32,362 nucleotides of DNA, from positions 64,001-96,362 of the forward strand of contig JAJDBW010000029.1 of assembly GCA_029261155.1 (NCBI GenBank), given 5' to 3'. Positions 15,901-22,851 of the stretch are shown one piece after another. The position numbers and the translations under genes are program-made. The stretch's first letter is position 1. Every line of letters starts with the position of its first letter. Below the pieces are notes generated by a model. The model was not told the origin of the DNA, made no database searches, and worked only from the letters and a program-made list of their open reading frames with translations. Origin of the DNA: Nitrospirota bacterium. Its GTDB lineage: Bacteria; Nitrospirota; Nitrospiria; SBBL01; JAADHI01.

Positions 15901-16355
15901 GAATGAACGAGGTCTAATGTGGCACTTGCCCCGGAAGTTGTTCCCAAGAGGGTTTCGCCGACTTGAAAAACGCCAAAGACATTGTCCAAACTCATCTGCG
16001 TCTCAGCGGCCGAGGGAACGGCGCGTTCTTTCAAGTACAATCCCTCAGCACCCGAAGACAGGCCGATGACGGTTTCGCCTTCCAAAAAAGCTGCATTTTG
16101 ATTCGAAGTTGCAAAGAAATGCCGATGGATTAAGTCACCGCTCCGAGCATCCTCCCAGTCTTGTAGACGGGGGAAGTCTCGTGCGTTCGTTCCGATCGAA
16201 TGAATCACAAGCCATCCGGTTTCACTTTCGGCACCTGGTTCTTGGGCAAGGGATTCAGAAAGGCCCAGGTTCAGTCCGATCATCATAAGAAGGAGCGATA
16301 AAATAATACGGCGGTCTATTCCAAATCTTTTTCTTTTCTTCTTCGTATACAGCAT
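12978..16355 (-). CDS. Large secreted beta-helix and fibronectin type III protein
   Basis: 1125 residues from ATG 16355, which has GAGGGA just upstream (an ATG at 16367 is less well placed). A basic start (KKKRKRFGIDRR) and a hydrophobic stretch to SLAQ form a signal peptide. Next comes an Asn/Gly-rich region to about residue 440 (ASGHVIDLGDAYSRIEGLEITG, VTVRNSLIYNIGRGAINY) typical of a right-handed parallel beta-helix. One putative-Ig (He_PIG-like) domain follows (SGGIGPYNW, LPEGLSLSGEGVISGTP). Then come one divergent and four near-identical FN3 domains carrying TDNVGVSGYR(V/I)(Y/F)RNG. The C-terminal domain of about 140 residues (NYEIIHNGLADEALIYIDRTYVY ... MYTVFVLKE) is seen in other secreted proteins. 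It is likely a cell-surface or extracellular carbohydrate-related protein; no catalytic residue can be assigned. It stands alone, with its own sigma-54-type promoter and terminator. Confidence 0.88.
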   Translation of the reverse strand: MLYTKKKRKRFGIDRRIILSLLLMMIGLNLGLSESLAQEPGAESETGWLVIHSIGTNARDFPRLQDWEDARSGDLIHRHFFATSNQNAAFLEGETVIGLSSGAEGLYLKERAVPSAAETQMSLDNVFGVFQVGETLLGTTSGASATLDLVHSTTGTIEKGEAYADAIFDQGIVIKGSLTDAQHYLWLSAAPTQEHAGLAGGGVVIDPTASGHVIDLGDAYSRIEGLEITGWPNQKGSNSWEGVHVAADNVLLERLLIHDDDYAGFVNPNSDAIYINGLTSGQRVTVRNSLIYNIGRGAINYQGAEAIDITLQNVTIFNTGLSGSKADGEGGINNLSGTATLNVVNTISMGSSSGEDFKNNGFYGNASNNLSSDQSAPGNNSLWGKLVGDQFLSIVTGSEDLRLKPTADAVDSGIDLTSEFGVEIDGGTRVAPWDMGADEYREETLTITTESLPAGTAGNTYLETLSLSGGIGPYNWTRLSGTLPEGLSLSGEGVISGTPFLEGSFAFNLQVVDSTGLSATKDFTMEIGSGADTQAPAIFNIQVTALQANAASIAWTTDEAADGLLNYGESTAYGLSVSQSTFSTSHSLQLTNLSANTLYHFIILSKDAAGNVGSSSDLTFTTLSPPDLSPPTTPANLVAESIGTTQITFRWDPATDNVGVSGYRVYRNGVMIATTSTTRYSDSGLSPTTNYGYQVQAFDALGNESPMSATLALTTSALPDLEPPSIPTNLSATAAASSQIDLNWSPATDNVGVSGYRIFRNGLQIGTTPNTQYSDNGLTANTAYTYSLVAYDAAGNESGQSPALTESTFPSGTLNQVDLSWNPSSDNVGVAGYRVYRNGIAIAITATNRYLDTGLIAGASYVYTVVAFDMAGNESEHSTPLSVTVGVGGDTLPPSTPSNLAATATSSSQINLNWTVSSDNVGVSGYRVFRDGVEIGTSTTSSYSDTGLQANTAYSYRIAALDAAGNASALSSAASALTDSPEAPSDPLALTNLNVASGRNYEIIHNGLADEALIYIDRTYVYAGLPAAFSGATYIKTANSDKKSTGSSFLSFNVNQAVSVYIAHDDRITSKPAWMNAFSDTGQNVTVDGKLHSLWTQNFPSGKVNLGGNEGGSNSSMYTVFVLKE

Positions 16356-16404
16356 ATTTTCCCTCATAAGCCCAGCCTAGGGTGCATCAGTCCCAGTGGG
16401 GTGT

Positions 16405-16420
16405 AGCAATGAAGGTGCCA
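16405..16420 (-). promoter_or_regulatory. Sigma-54 (RpoN)-type -24/-12 promoter
   Basis: On the minus strand the sequence is TGGCACCTTCATTGCT, matching the TGGCAC-N5-TTGCW consensus with exact GG-N10-GC spacing. Transcription would begin near 16395, about 40 bases before the preferred ATG at 16355. Such promoters require an enhancer-binding activator, so the exoprotein is probably made only on a specific signal. Confidence 0.75.
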
Positions 16421-16741
16421 TCCTGATTCTTTCAAAATCCCTATATTTATCAGATATTTGTGTTTTTCCTGTTTTCCGCGTGGGGCAAAGGTGTCGCTTC
16501 TGGGGAGAAAGATAAGGGGGGCATATGCCGATTCCCTTAAAATTACTGAAGTTTTTTATGTCGTTCGTATGCGACAAAGACGGTGCCAATGGTTTTGTCC
16601 GGGCTAGATTTAAGGCGAATAGATGCATTTGCCCTATAAGGAAATACGGAAGGAAAGAGGGCGAGGCCAGGGTGCTCCTGCCTTGGGCGGCGCGTGATAA
16701 GGGGTCTTCGAAAAGAAGGGGCGATTAATTTGGAGGGGTCT
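16421..16741. other. Intergenic region upstream of the sigma-54 promoter
   Basis: About 320 bases without a convincing gene. Short open frames on both strands lack ribosome-binding sites and family features. It should hold the enhancer sites for the RpoN activator. A 10-base repeat, AGGGGTCTTC, occurs twice near 16690 and 16733 at the end facing the zinc-ribbon gene. No clear terminator for the tonB operon was found. Confidence 0.4.
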
Positions 16742-17020
16742 TCAGACGTCGATGACGTCGATTTTATGATTACAGTGTTGACAGCGTTTTGAATTCGGGG
16801 GAATCATTTCTTGGCAATTGGGGCATTGGATGAGGGCCTTTTGTTGCCGCTTCATTTGAAGCGCCGCGTCATCTCGTTTTAAGAGCAAGGCATAAATCAG
16901 AGCGAAAGGTGGAAACAGCGCACCGTAGATCAGCCAGCCCCAAAAAGAGCGGCCTTTGCCGCTGGCCACAAGGGCTGTAATCAGGCCGAGTACGATCTGG
17001 ATGAGCACCACACGCGACAT
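16742..17020 (-). CDS. Small membrane protein with a C-terminal zinc ribbon
   Basis: 92 residues from ATG 17020. A first hydrophobic helix (VLIQIVLGLITALVA, ~5-19) is followed by a short loop with GKGRSFWGWLIYGALFPPFALIYALLL, a second helix. The cytoplasmic tail ends in CPNCQEMIPPNSKRCQHCNHKID, a CxxC-x10-CxxC zinc-ribbon of the type often used as a regulatory or docking knuckle. It starts 10 bases behind tonB and is the last gene of that operon. A role in the uptake system is guilt by association only. The upstream in-frame extension overlaps tonB and is not used. Confidence 0.75.
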   Translation of the reverse strand: MSRVVLIQIVLGLITALVASGKGRSFWGWLIYGALFPPFALIYALLLKRDDAALQMKRQQKALIQCPNCQEMIPPNSKRCQHCNHKIDVIDV

Positions 17021-17030
17021 TGTGACTATC

Positions 17031-17765
17031 CTAGTTTGCCCTGAGATCGAAGTGGATGGGAAGGAGCGTGATCTGTTGAACGGCAATGCCGTTCCGGCGT
17101 GCCGGCTCGAATTGCCACTGTGTGACCGCATCGATCGCCGCGGCATCGAGATCGGGCGACTGTGAAGAGCGGGCCACGCTAATGTCTCCAATGCGGCCGT
17201 TTGCCAAAACCTTCACTTTTAGCAGTACATCGCCTTCCCGGCCTTCGCGCCGCGCGGCAAGGGGATAGAGTGGCATCACCTGATAGCCCCCTTTCAAATC
17301 TTGAAAGGCTTGTTCTATTCCTTCCGGTTTTTCTTCCACATCGACATCAATACGTTTTGGGGAAAGCCACTCGGATTGTGACTTAACAGTCAATAAAGCC
17401 TCAGGGTCCCTTCCTTTTTCTTCAGCTTGTTCCGCAAGCATTTTATTGGGTGCGGGTTCCGGTTTCGGTTGCCTTGCAGCCGACGGGGGTCGGGCGGCGA
17501 TTTTTTGAGGCGGCGGTTTTTGCTTATCTTGAAGCTTCATTTGTTCTTTTTGCAGCCGCTTCGGTTTCAGGGTTGCCGCAGATTTTGTTTCGGACTTTTT
17601 TATCGGCGATGGCCTGGGGGTTTCGGGGGCCTGCAGTACACGGATGGCGGTGAACTTAATCGTATTCCCGCCTTCGAAGATGCCTGCCTGTTGGGGTTCG
17701 GGCAGATACATAAAGACGCCGTGTATGCCGATCGAAAAGATCAAGGCCAGACCCCAGGCCCTCAT
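17031..17765 (-). CDS. tonB: TonB energy-transducing protein
   Basis: 244 residues. TonB carries the energy of the inner-membrane proton gradient, gathered by ExbB-ExbD, to outer-membrane receptors. An N-terminal membrane anchor (GLALIFSIGIHGVFMYL, residues ~4-20) precedes a long Pro/Lys-rich periplasmic spacer (QKPPPQKIAARPPSAARQPKPEPAP). The C-terminal TonB domain begins at MPLYPLAARREGREGDVLLKV (the conserved YP-x-x-A-x-x-x-x-x-G-x-V pattern) and ends with LDAAAIDAVTQWQFEPARRNG. The start lies in an ATGA overlap with exbD. No TonB-dependent receptor is encoded in the window. Confidence 0.95.
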   Translation of the reverse strand: MRAWGLALIFSIGIHGVFMYLPEPQQAGIFEGGNTIKFTAIRVLQAPETPRPSPIKKSETKSAATLKPKRLQKEQMKLQDKQKPPPQKIAARPPSAARQPKPEPAPNKMLAEQAEEKGRDPEALLTVKSQSEWLSPKRIDVDVEEKPEGIEQAFQDLKGGYQVMPLYPLAARREGREGDVLLKVKVLANGRIGDISVARSSQSPDLDAAAIDAVTQWQFEPARRNGIAVQQITLLPIHFDLRAN

Positions 17766-18187
17766 GGAGCCTCCTTCAGCGATTGGCTGGCAATCGCCAG
17801 GTTATGGTGATTCAAAGCGTGCAAGGTGTCGATGACACTGACGAACACGCCGAAGGGGGCTTGCGCGTCGGCGGAGAGGACGACTTTTTTCTCCGGCTGG
17901 GCCGCAAGCTGTGCTTTCAGCTCGGCCTGCAATTGGGAACGGCGAACCGGTTTGCGGTTGATCTCGATCTGTCCCGCTTTGTGAATGACGATTTGAAGGT
18001 CTTCCCTCCCAAGATTTTTTTCGGCATGATCGGCTTGCGGAAGACTGAGATCCAGCACCGGCGGACGCATAGCCATTGAGGTGAGCAAAAAGAAAATGAG
18101 GAGAAGAAAGACCATGTCGACCATGGGAGTCATATTGATAGAAGGCGCGGATGCGCCTTGTCGTATAGACAATTTCAAGCGCAACAT
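17762..18187 (-). CDS. exbD: Biopolymer transport protein ExbD
   Basis: 141 residues from ATG 18187, whose A is shared with the TAA stop of exbB. ExbD forms the proton-conducting stator with ExbB. The only membrane helix holds the key acidic residue: NMTPMVDMVFLLLIFFLLT, with Asp at ~24, the proton-carrying position in the family. The periplasmic domain follows the usual plan (LDLSLPQA, LQIVIHKAGQIEINRKPV, KKVVLSADAQAPFGVFVSVIDTLHA). A longer in-frame extension runs into exbB and is not coding. Translation of exbB, exbD and tonB is coupled by these overlaps, which suits a fixed-ratio complex. Confidence 0.95.
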   Translation of the reverse strand: MLRLKLSIRQGASAPSINMTPMVDMVFLLLIFFLLTSMAMRPPVLDLSLPQADHAEKNLGREDLQIVIHKAGQIEINRKPVRRSQLQAELKAQLAAQPEKKVVLSADAQAPFGVFVSVIDTLHALNHHNLAIASQSLKEAP

Positions 18188-18885
18188 TAAGGCCGCCCTT
18201 CTTCGATGGCGAAATGAAAGGGTTCCGATTCGAAATCGCCCTTTTCTAGATCTGGGGCTTGAAGGCCCGAAAGCGCGCGTACCTTTTTTAGTTGAAGCAG
18301 GAGGCGGCTGCCATAGTGTTCGATCTCGAAAACCAAGCGGTCCTTCCGGCTTTGCAGATGGTGATGGGCGATTAAGGCCGGAATGGCCACGGCCATCCCT
18401 GCGACGGTGGTAATGAGCGCCACCCAAATGCCCGAGGCCAAGAGGGCGGGGGAGGCGGCCCCTTCGATCAGCGCGAGGCGTTGAAAAGAGAAAACCATGC
18501 CCAGCACCGTGCCGAGCAGGCCCAGCATCGTGGTGACCGGCGGAATCAAGGCAAGCAAGGCCAGGCCTTTGGCAGCCTCCCGGGCAATCGCTTCGCCGTG
18601 GATGGCCATGCGTTCCGCTGCCAAATCGGGTTCGATTCCTTTTTCGTTCAGGCCCACTTGCAGTATTTTGCCGATGGGCCCGGTTATCGATGCGGCGAGG
18701 GCTTGGGCCTCGTTCTCTTTTCCTTTCGATATCAAATGTTCGATGCGTTTGAAGCGGGGTTCAAGCGTCTTCGCGCGGAGGGTCCAAAAATACCAAAGAC
18801 GTTCCAGTGTAATGGCGAGGGCCAGGATGGAGGCCGCGAGGATGGGGTGCATTAAGACCCCGCCTTTTAAGTAGAGATCAAGCAT
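18187..18885 (-). CDS. exbB: ExbB/TolQ-type proton channel protein
   Basis: 232 residues from ATG 18885. ExbB is the pentameric ring around ExbD in the TonB motor. Three hydrophobic helices appear: MHPILAASILALAITLERLW (~12-31), the helix with PPVTTMLGLLGTVLGMVFSFQ (~113-135), and WVALITTVAGMAVAIPALIAHHHL (~150-173). The GLLGTV-x-G-x-x-x-x-F signature lines the channel. The start overlaps the preceding ABC gene stop by eight bases. In-frame sequence upstream of 18885 overlaps the ABC gene and is rejected. TolQ or MotA-like use cannot be fully excluded, but an adjacent tonB favours ExbB. Confidence 0.94.
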   Translation of the reverse strand: MLDLYLKGGVLMHPILAASILALAITLERLWYFWTLRAKTLEPRFKRIEHLISKGKENEAQALAASITGPIGKILQVGLNEKGIEPDLAAERMAIHGEAIAREAAKGLALLALIPPVTTMLGLLGTVLGMVFSFQRLALIEGAASPALLASGIWVALITTVAGMAVAIPALIAHHHLQSRKDRLVFEIEHYGSRLLLQLKKVRALSGLQAPDLEKGDFESEPFHFAIEEGRP

Positions 18886-19702
18886 GGGCCTGTGCGCTTT
18901 CCTGAAAACGGGGTTTGGCGCTTGAGAGGCCGATGGGCGCAATCCGGATTTTTCCCGTTGCGGGATGCACGGCAACCTCGGCCTCAATGCCGTAGACGCG
19001 GCGGAGGTTTTCAAGGGTCAGCACGGTTTCCGGCGGACCCAGGGCCACTATTTTTCCAGCCTGGAGTAAGGCCAAGCGGTCGCAACTTCGTGCGGCCAGG
19101 TTGAGGTCGTGTATGGCCATGACCACGCCGACCTCGTCTTTCACCAATGTGGAAACCAGGTCGAGCAGGCTCAATTGATAATGCGGATCGAGATTGGCCG
19201 TCGGCTCGTCCAAAAAGAGAAGTGAGGCCTCCTGTGTCAGCGCCCGGGCCAGCAGCACGCGTTGCAGTTCGCCACCGGAGAGTTCCGTGATCAAACGGTC
19301 GGCAAGCCCATCCGTTTCTGTCAGGCGCATGGCCTCACGTGCAATGGCTGTATCTTTTGCCCGCATCGCTTCGAAACGCGTCAGGTGGGGATAGCGGCCC
19401 ATCAGCACAAGCTCTCTGCAGGTAAAGGGGCTGTCCACAACCGGGCCCTGCGGCAGATAGGCCAGTCGTTGCGCTCGCTCTTTGTGTTCCCAGTCAGCCA
19501 GGGCCTTTCCGTCTAGCGTAATTTTTCCGGCATCCGGGCTGAGTTGCCCGATCATCAGTTTTATTAGGGTGGTTTTCCCCGCCCCGTTGGGGCCGATTAA
19601 GCCGAGAATTTCCCCCTTTTCGATTTGAAGGTCGATTCCGCTTAAAATTGTTTTTCCCTGTCTCGAAAACGAGAGGGCCTCAAGGCGCATGCCCGCGTTC
19701 AT
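18878..19702 (-). CDS. ABC transporter ATP-binding protein, iron-complex/cobalamin type
   Basis: 274 residues with a complete nucleotide-binding domain: Walker A GPNGAGKTTL (~37-46), Q-loop (AYLPQGPVV), signature LSGGELQRVLLARAL (~141-155), Walker B LLFLDEPTANLDP (~161-173) and switch His in VMAIHDLNLA. The PFTCRELVLMGRYPHL and YGIEAEV segments match FecE, FhuC and BtuD, which power import of siderophores, heme or vitamin B12. It is the first gene of an operon with exbB, exbD and tonB. Uniquely here, no FecCD-like permease or binding protein accompanies it in the window. It may pair with a permease elsewhere. Confidence 0.9.
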   Translation of the reverse strand: MNAGMRLEALSFSRQGKTILSGIDLQIEKGEILGLIGPNGAGKTTLIKLMIGQLSPDAGKITLDGKALADWEHKERAQRLAYLPQGPVVDSPFTCRELVLMGRYPHLTRFEAMRAKDTAIAREAMRLTETDGLADRLITELSGGELQRVLLARALTQEASLLFLDEPTANLDPHYQLSLLDLVSTLVKDEVGVVMAIHDLNLAARSCDRLALLQAGKIVALGPPETVLTLENLRRVYGIEAEVAVHPATGKIRIAPIGLSSAKPRFQESAQAHA

Positions 19703-19877
19703 TTCGTTACCCCAATTTTGCTTTAAATGCCTAAAGTGAAAATAGAGTGATTTTGTCCTAAAATCAAGTGGCCTCTTGTGCGGGTGTGAGTCCCATCGGG
19801 CTTTGCCTTTGCCGGGCGCTTTCGGTTATATTTCCCGAAAGGATCTCAAGGGCATGCGGTTTCCAGGGAGGGAAAAC

Positions 19878-20366
19878 ATGGATATGGACGAGGCATTGGA
19901 GGCCGAGGGCACAGCCTCGACTGCGATGGACGAAGGGGCCTACCTGCGTGACCGGCTCGACGATCAATTGAATTGGTACGATCGGAAAAGCGGCCTGTGC
20001 CAGCGGAACTACAAACGTATGCGGGCCGTCGAAATCGCCTGCGCCGCCTTGATCCCTTTCATGGTGGGGCCGCTCTTTGACAGATCGGACATCAGCGCCA
20101 TTGTCGCGGGAGGCCTGGGCGTCACGGTGTCCATCCTCGCGGGTCTGATGACGCTCTACAACTTTCAAGAAGACTGGATCAAGTACCGCACCACCGCCGA
20201 ATCCCTCAAACACGAAAAATTCCTCTACCTCACCAAGACCGGTCCCTACGGTGGCGAAGATCCCTTCCCGCTCTTAGTACAGCGCGTGGAATCGCTCGTC
20301 TCGAAAGAAAACACGGAGTGGGCGGGGAATATGGCGACGGAGAAGAAAGAGCGGAAGCAAAGTTAG
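19878..20366 (+). CDS. DUF4231 two-helix membrane protein
   Basis: 162 residues. After a 30-residue polar start comes the DUF4231 pattern: LRDRLDDQLNWYDRKSGLCQRNYKRMR, two membrane helices (VEIACAALIPFMVGPLF and ISAIVAGGLGVTVSILAGLMTLYNF), then FQEDWIKYRTTAESLKHEKFLY, with the W-x-x-Y-R-x-x-x-E-x-L-K-x-E-x-x-x-Y signature. DUF4231 is related to the SLATT group, proposed to be membrane effectors of nucleotide-dependent conflict systems; that link is published inference. A GGGAGGG ribosome-binding site precedes ATG 19878, so I reject the longer frame beginning at 19776. The next gene follows after 31 bases on the same strand. Confidence 0.85.
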   Translation: MDMDEALEAEGTASTAMDEGAYLRDRLDDQLNWYDRKSGLCQRNYKRMRAVEIACAALIPFMVGPLFDRSDISAIVAGGLGVTVSILAGLMTLYNFQEDWIKYRTTAESLKHEKFLYLTKTGPYGGEDPFPLLVQRVESLVSKENTEWAGNMATEKKERKQS

Positions 20367-20397
20367 GTTTTCCCTTATGATACCTGAAGTATATTAA

Positions 20398-21147
20398 ATG
20401 AATGAGTGGTTTAACGAGCACAGTGGGTTGATATCTGCTATCGGCCTGTTTCTTGTGTTACCTTTTGCGATACTCTCCGATAAGGTTATTGGATGGTATA
20501 AAGCTAGGAAGGTCCGCCAAGGAATGATCCGAATTTTGGTCACCGAGCTCTGGAAAAATCTCAACCTTGTCGGGCAGTACGAACAATCATATCTCAATAA
20601 TCTAAATGACCCTGAAAACCTGCACTATCCTCACTATTTTCCCAGCACCGAAGTGCTCGAACGATTTTTAAGTTTTGACGTTATTCAGTGTTTGAATTTA
20701 GACGAACGAGAACGTGTAGTAGAGATCTATTCTTCTCTAATAAAGTTCAAATCAGAGTGTCTTACTTGGCGCGAGAAGCTTCTAAACACAGGGTTGGTCA
20801 TGGACAAACCGCTCTATAAAATTGTGAGCGGTACTATGTTGTCTTATATTCAACCGATAATGAGTAACATTATGGAGCTTTGGATCCTTCTCGTAAGGGA
20901 CCATGGGCAGGAATCTAGCATTCCACAGATTCGGAAAGTAAATGAGTTGATTCGGACAGAAATCAATAGTGGACATTGGATTCACTCAGCATATAAAGCC
21001 AGCGAATTTTGTAATTCAACCCTATTACAAGAACCAAGGTTCGACGTAATTATGTGCTGGGAAAATGACTGGCCAGATGCCCCAAAGAAAGTAATAGCGC
21101 TTAATCAACATGCGTTCTTACACGAATCATGGAATAGGTTGACGTAA
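20398..21147 (+). CDS. Unrecognised membrane-anchored protein, AT-rich
   Basis: 249 residues. One N-terminal membrane helix (HSGLISAIGLFLVLPFAILS, residues ~8-27) is followed by a basic stretch (KVIGWYKARKVRQGM) and a soluble, largely helical domain of about 200 residues with several Trp and Leu-rich helices (RILVTELWKNLNLVGQYEQS, STEVLERFLSFDVIQCLNLDERERVVEIYSSLIKFKS). It resembles membrane-tethered unknowns found beside mobile or defence genes, but I recognise no named family and no catalytic motif. Base and codon use is clearly AT-richer than its neighbours, suggesting transfer. The start has only a weak ribosome-binding site (CTGAAG). It probably shares a transcript with the DUF4231 gene. 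Confidence 0.65.
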   Translation: MNEWFNEHSGLISAIGLFLVLPFAILSDKVIGWYKARKVRQGMIRILVTELWKNLNLVGQYEQSYLNNLNDPENLHYPHYFPSTEVLERFLSFDVIQCLNLDERERVVEIYSSLIKFKSECLTWREKLLNTGLVMDKPLYKIVSGTMLSYIQPIMSNIMELWILLVRDHGQESSIPQIRKVNELIRTEINSGHWIHSAYKASEFCNSTLLQEPRFDVIMCWENDWPDAPKKVIALNQHAFLHESWNRLT

Positions 21148-21257
21148 TTATCGCACGTAATATGTACTGGCGGATAACGGTGACTGCCAGAATATCGGTA
21201 ATTATCTATGACATGTCCTCGTGAACATCTAAAATTCTCAATAAAAAAGAGGTCTAA

Positions 21258-22808
21258 ATGAAACGCCCCAAAATCGTCGACACACTGCCAATCACTGTTC
21301 AACTCGAAGCCGGAAAAGAATACCACTGGTGCGCCTGCGGCTTGAGTCAAAATCAGCCTTTTTGTGACGGTTCGCACAGCGGCACTGGCTTCTCTCCTGT
21401 AGCATTCCAAGTCGACAAAAACAAAGAGGCCGCGCTCTGCCTCTGCAAGCGGACGGACAACCCACCCTACTGCGACGGCACGCACGCGACCTTGACGGAA
21501 GAGGAGATTAAGGCCGATACCTTGCCGATGGCAAAAGATTCATCCGAGGACGATCCGCCCAAAGGTGTGCGTCCAACAACAGAGGAACCGACGCTGAAGC
21601 AGATTCATGATTTGGCGCGCGACGGGCTTTCCAAAGTCGGACAGCACGGCGAGTTAGGCGCGATGGGGGTGCCGCGGACGTCCCTGCCGGAATGGGACGA
21701 CATTCAAATTTTAACGGCGCAGTTTGCAACCAAGCCATTGTTGGACGATGTGGCCATCGGCACCGAATTGGTGATTGGGCCCAAGGCGCGAAAGCCGCTT
21801 CGTCTCAAAATTCCCCTTTTCGTTTCCGACATGAGTTTCGGGGCCTTGTCGGAAGAGGCTAAGACGGCGATGGCCAAGGGAGCGGAGCAGGCCGGGACGG
21901 GGATCTGCTCCGGTGAAGGGGGCATGCTGCCGGAGGAGCAGGCGGCGAACAGCCGCTATTTCTATGAATTGGCATCAGCCAAGTTCGGCTTCGACGAAGC
22001 GCTTTTAAAAAAGGTGCAGGCTTTTCATTTTAAGGGCGGCCAGGCGGCGAAGACGGGTACGGGCGGACACCTGCCGGGGATTAAGGTCGTCGGCAAGATC
22101 GCCCAAGTACGGAAGTTGCCGGAGGGCAAGTCCGCCGTGTCGCCCGCGACTTTTGCGGACTTCGATACGCCGGATGATTTTAAGCATTTTGCCGACCATG
22201 TGCGCGAACTTACGGGCGGCATTCCTATCGGCATGAAGCTCTCGGCGAATCATATTGAAGCCGACATCGATTTTGCGATTAAGGCCGGGGTGGATTACAT
22301 CATCCTCGACGGACGCGGCGGCGGCACGGGCGCGGCGCCTTTGCTTTTTCGCGATCATATCTCCGTGCCCACCATCCCCGCCCTCGCGCGGGCGCGCTAT
22401 CGTCTCGACCAACGCGGGGCTTCGCACATCACCTTAATTATTACGGGCGGCCTGCGCGTGCCTTCCGATTTTATCAAGGCCTTATGTTTAGGCGCGGATG
22501 GGATTGCGATTGCGAATAGCGCGATGCAGGCCATCGGTTGCATTGCCGCGCGGATTTGCCAAACCAATAACTGCCCTTCCGGCGTGGCCACGCAAGATCC
22601 CAAGTTGCGGGCGCGTTTAAATGTCGAAAAATCGGCAGCGCAATTGGCGCGGTTTTTTGAGGCGTCCGTCTCGCTGATGCAGGTGATGGCCCGGGCCTGC
22701 GGCCATGATCACATTAATCAATTCAATCCAAAAGACATTACGACTTGGAAAAAAGAAATCGCGGACTTAAGCGGCATTGAATTCTCCGGTTTCGATGCCG
22801 CGCGTTGA
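21258..22808 (+). CDS. Double-CDGSH / glutamate synthase FMN-domain fusion
   Basis: 516 residues. The N-terminal 80 hold two CDGSH iron-sulfur motifs with all ligands: Cys25, Cys27, Cys36, His40 (CACGLSQNQPFCDGSH) and Cys61, Cys63, Cys72, His76 (CLCKRTDNPPYCDGTH). Residues ~110-500 form the FMN-binding barrel of glutamate synthase: PLFVSDMSFGALSEEAK, GTGICSGEGGML, KGGQAAKTGTGGHLPG and LDGRGGGTGAAP. The 3Fe-4S ligands follow at Cys428, Cys434 and Cys439 (Cx5Cx4C), then NNCPSGVATQDPKLR. The glutamine amidotransferase and beta-helix domains of GltB are absent, so ammonia transfer from glutamine is not expected. It is likely an FMN/iron-sulfur oxidoreductase with an unknown substrate. A ribosome-binding site AAGAGG precedes the ATG. 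Confidence 0.9.
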   Translation: MKRPKIVDTLPITVQLEAGKEYHWCACGLSQNQPFCDGSHSGTGFSPVAFQVDKNKEAALCLCKRTDNPPYCDGTHATLTEEEIKADTLPMAKDSSEDDPPKGVRPTTEEPTLKQIHDLARDGLSKVGQHGELGAMGVPRTSLPEWDDIQILTAQFATKPLLDDVAIGTELVIGPKARKPLRLKIPLFVSDMSFGALSEEAKTAMAKGAEQAGTGICSGEGGMLPEEQAANSRYFYELASAKFGFDEALLKKVQAFHFKGGQAAKTGTGGHLPGIKVVGKIAQVRKLPEGKSAVSPATFADFDTPDDFKHFADHVRELTGGIPIGMKLSANHIEADIDFAIKAGVDYIILDGRGGGTGAAPLLFRDHISVPTIPALARARYRLDQRGASHITLIITGGLRVPSDFIKALCLGADGIAIANSAMQAIGCIAARICQTNNCPSGVATQDPKLRARLNVEKSAAQLARFFEASVSLMQVMARACGHDHINQFNPKDITTWKKEIADLSGIEFSGFDAAR

Positions 22809-22851
22809 GCCGGGCTTCGCATGCGCTGCCCAGATTTTGAAGGAGTCTTAG

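Noticed and set aside
16377-16728. Short overlapping frames on both strands upstream of the FN3 gene
   Set aside because: No ribosome-binding site or recognisable domain; they cover the sigma-54 promoter and its probable activator region.
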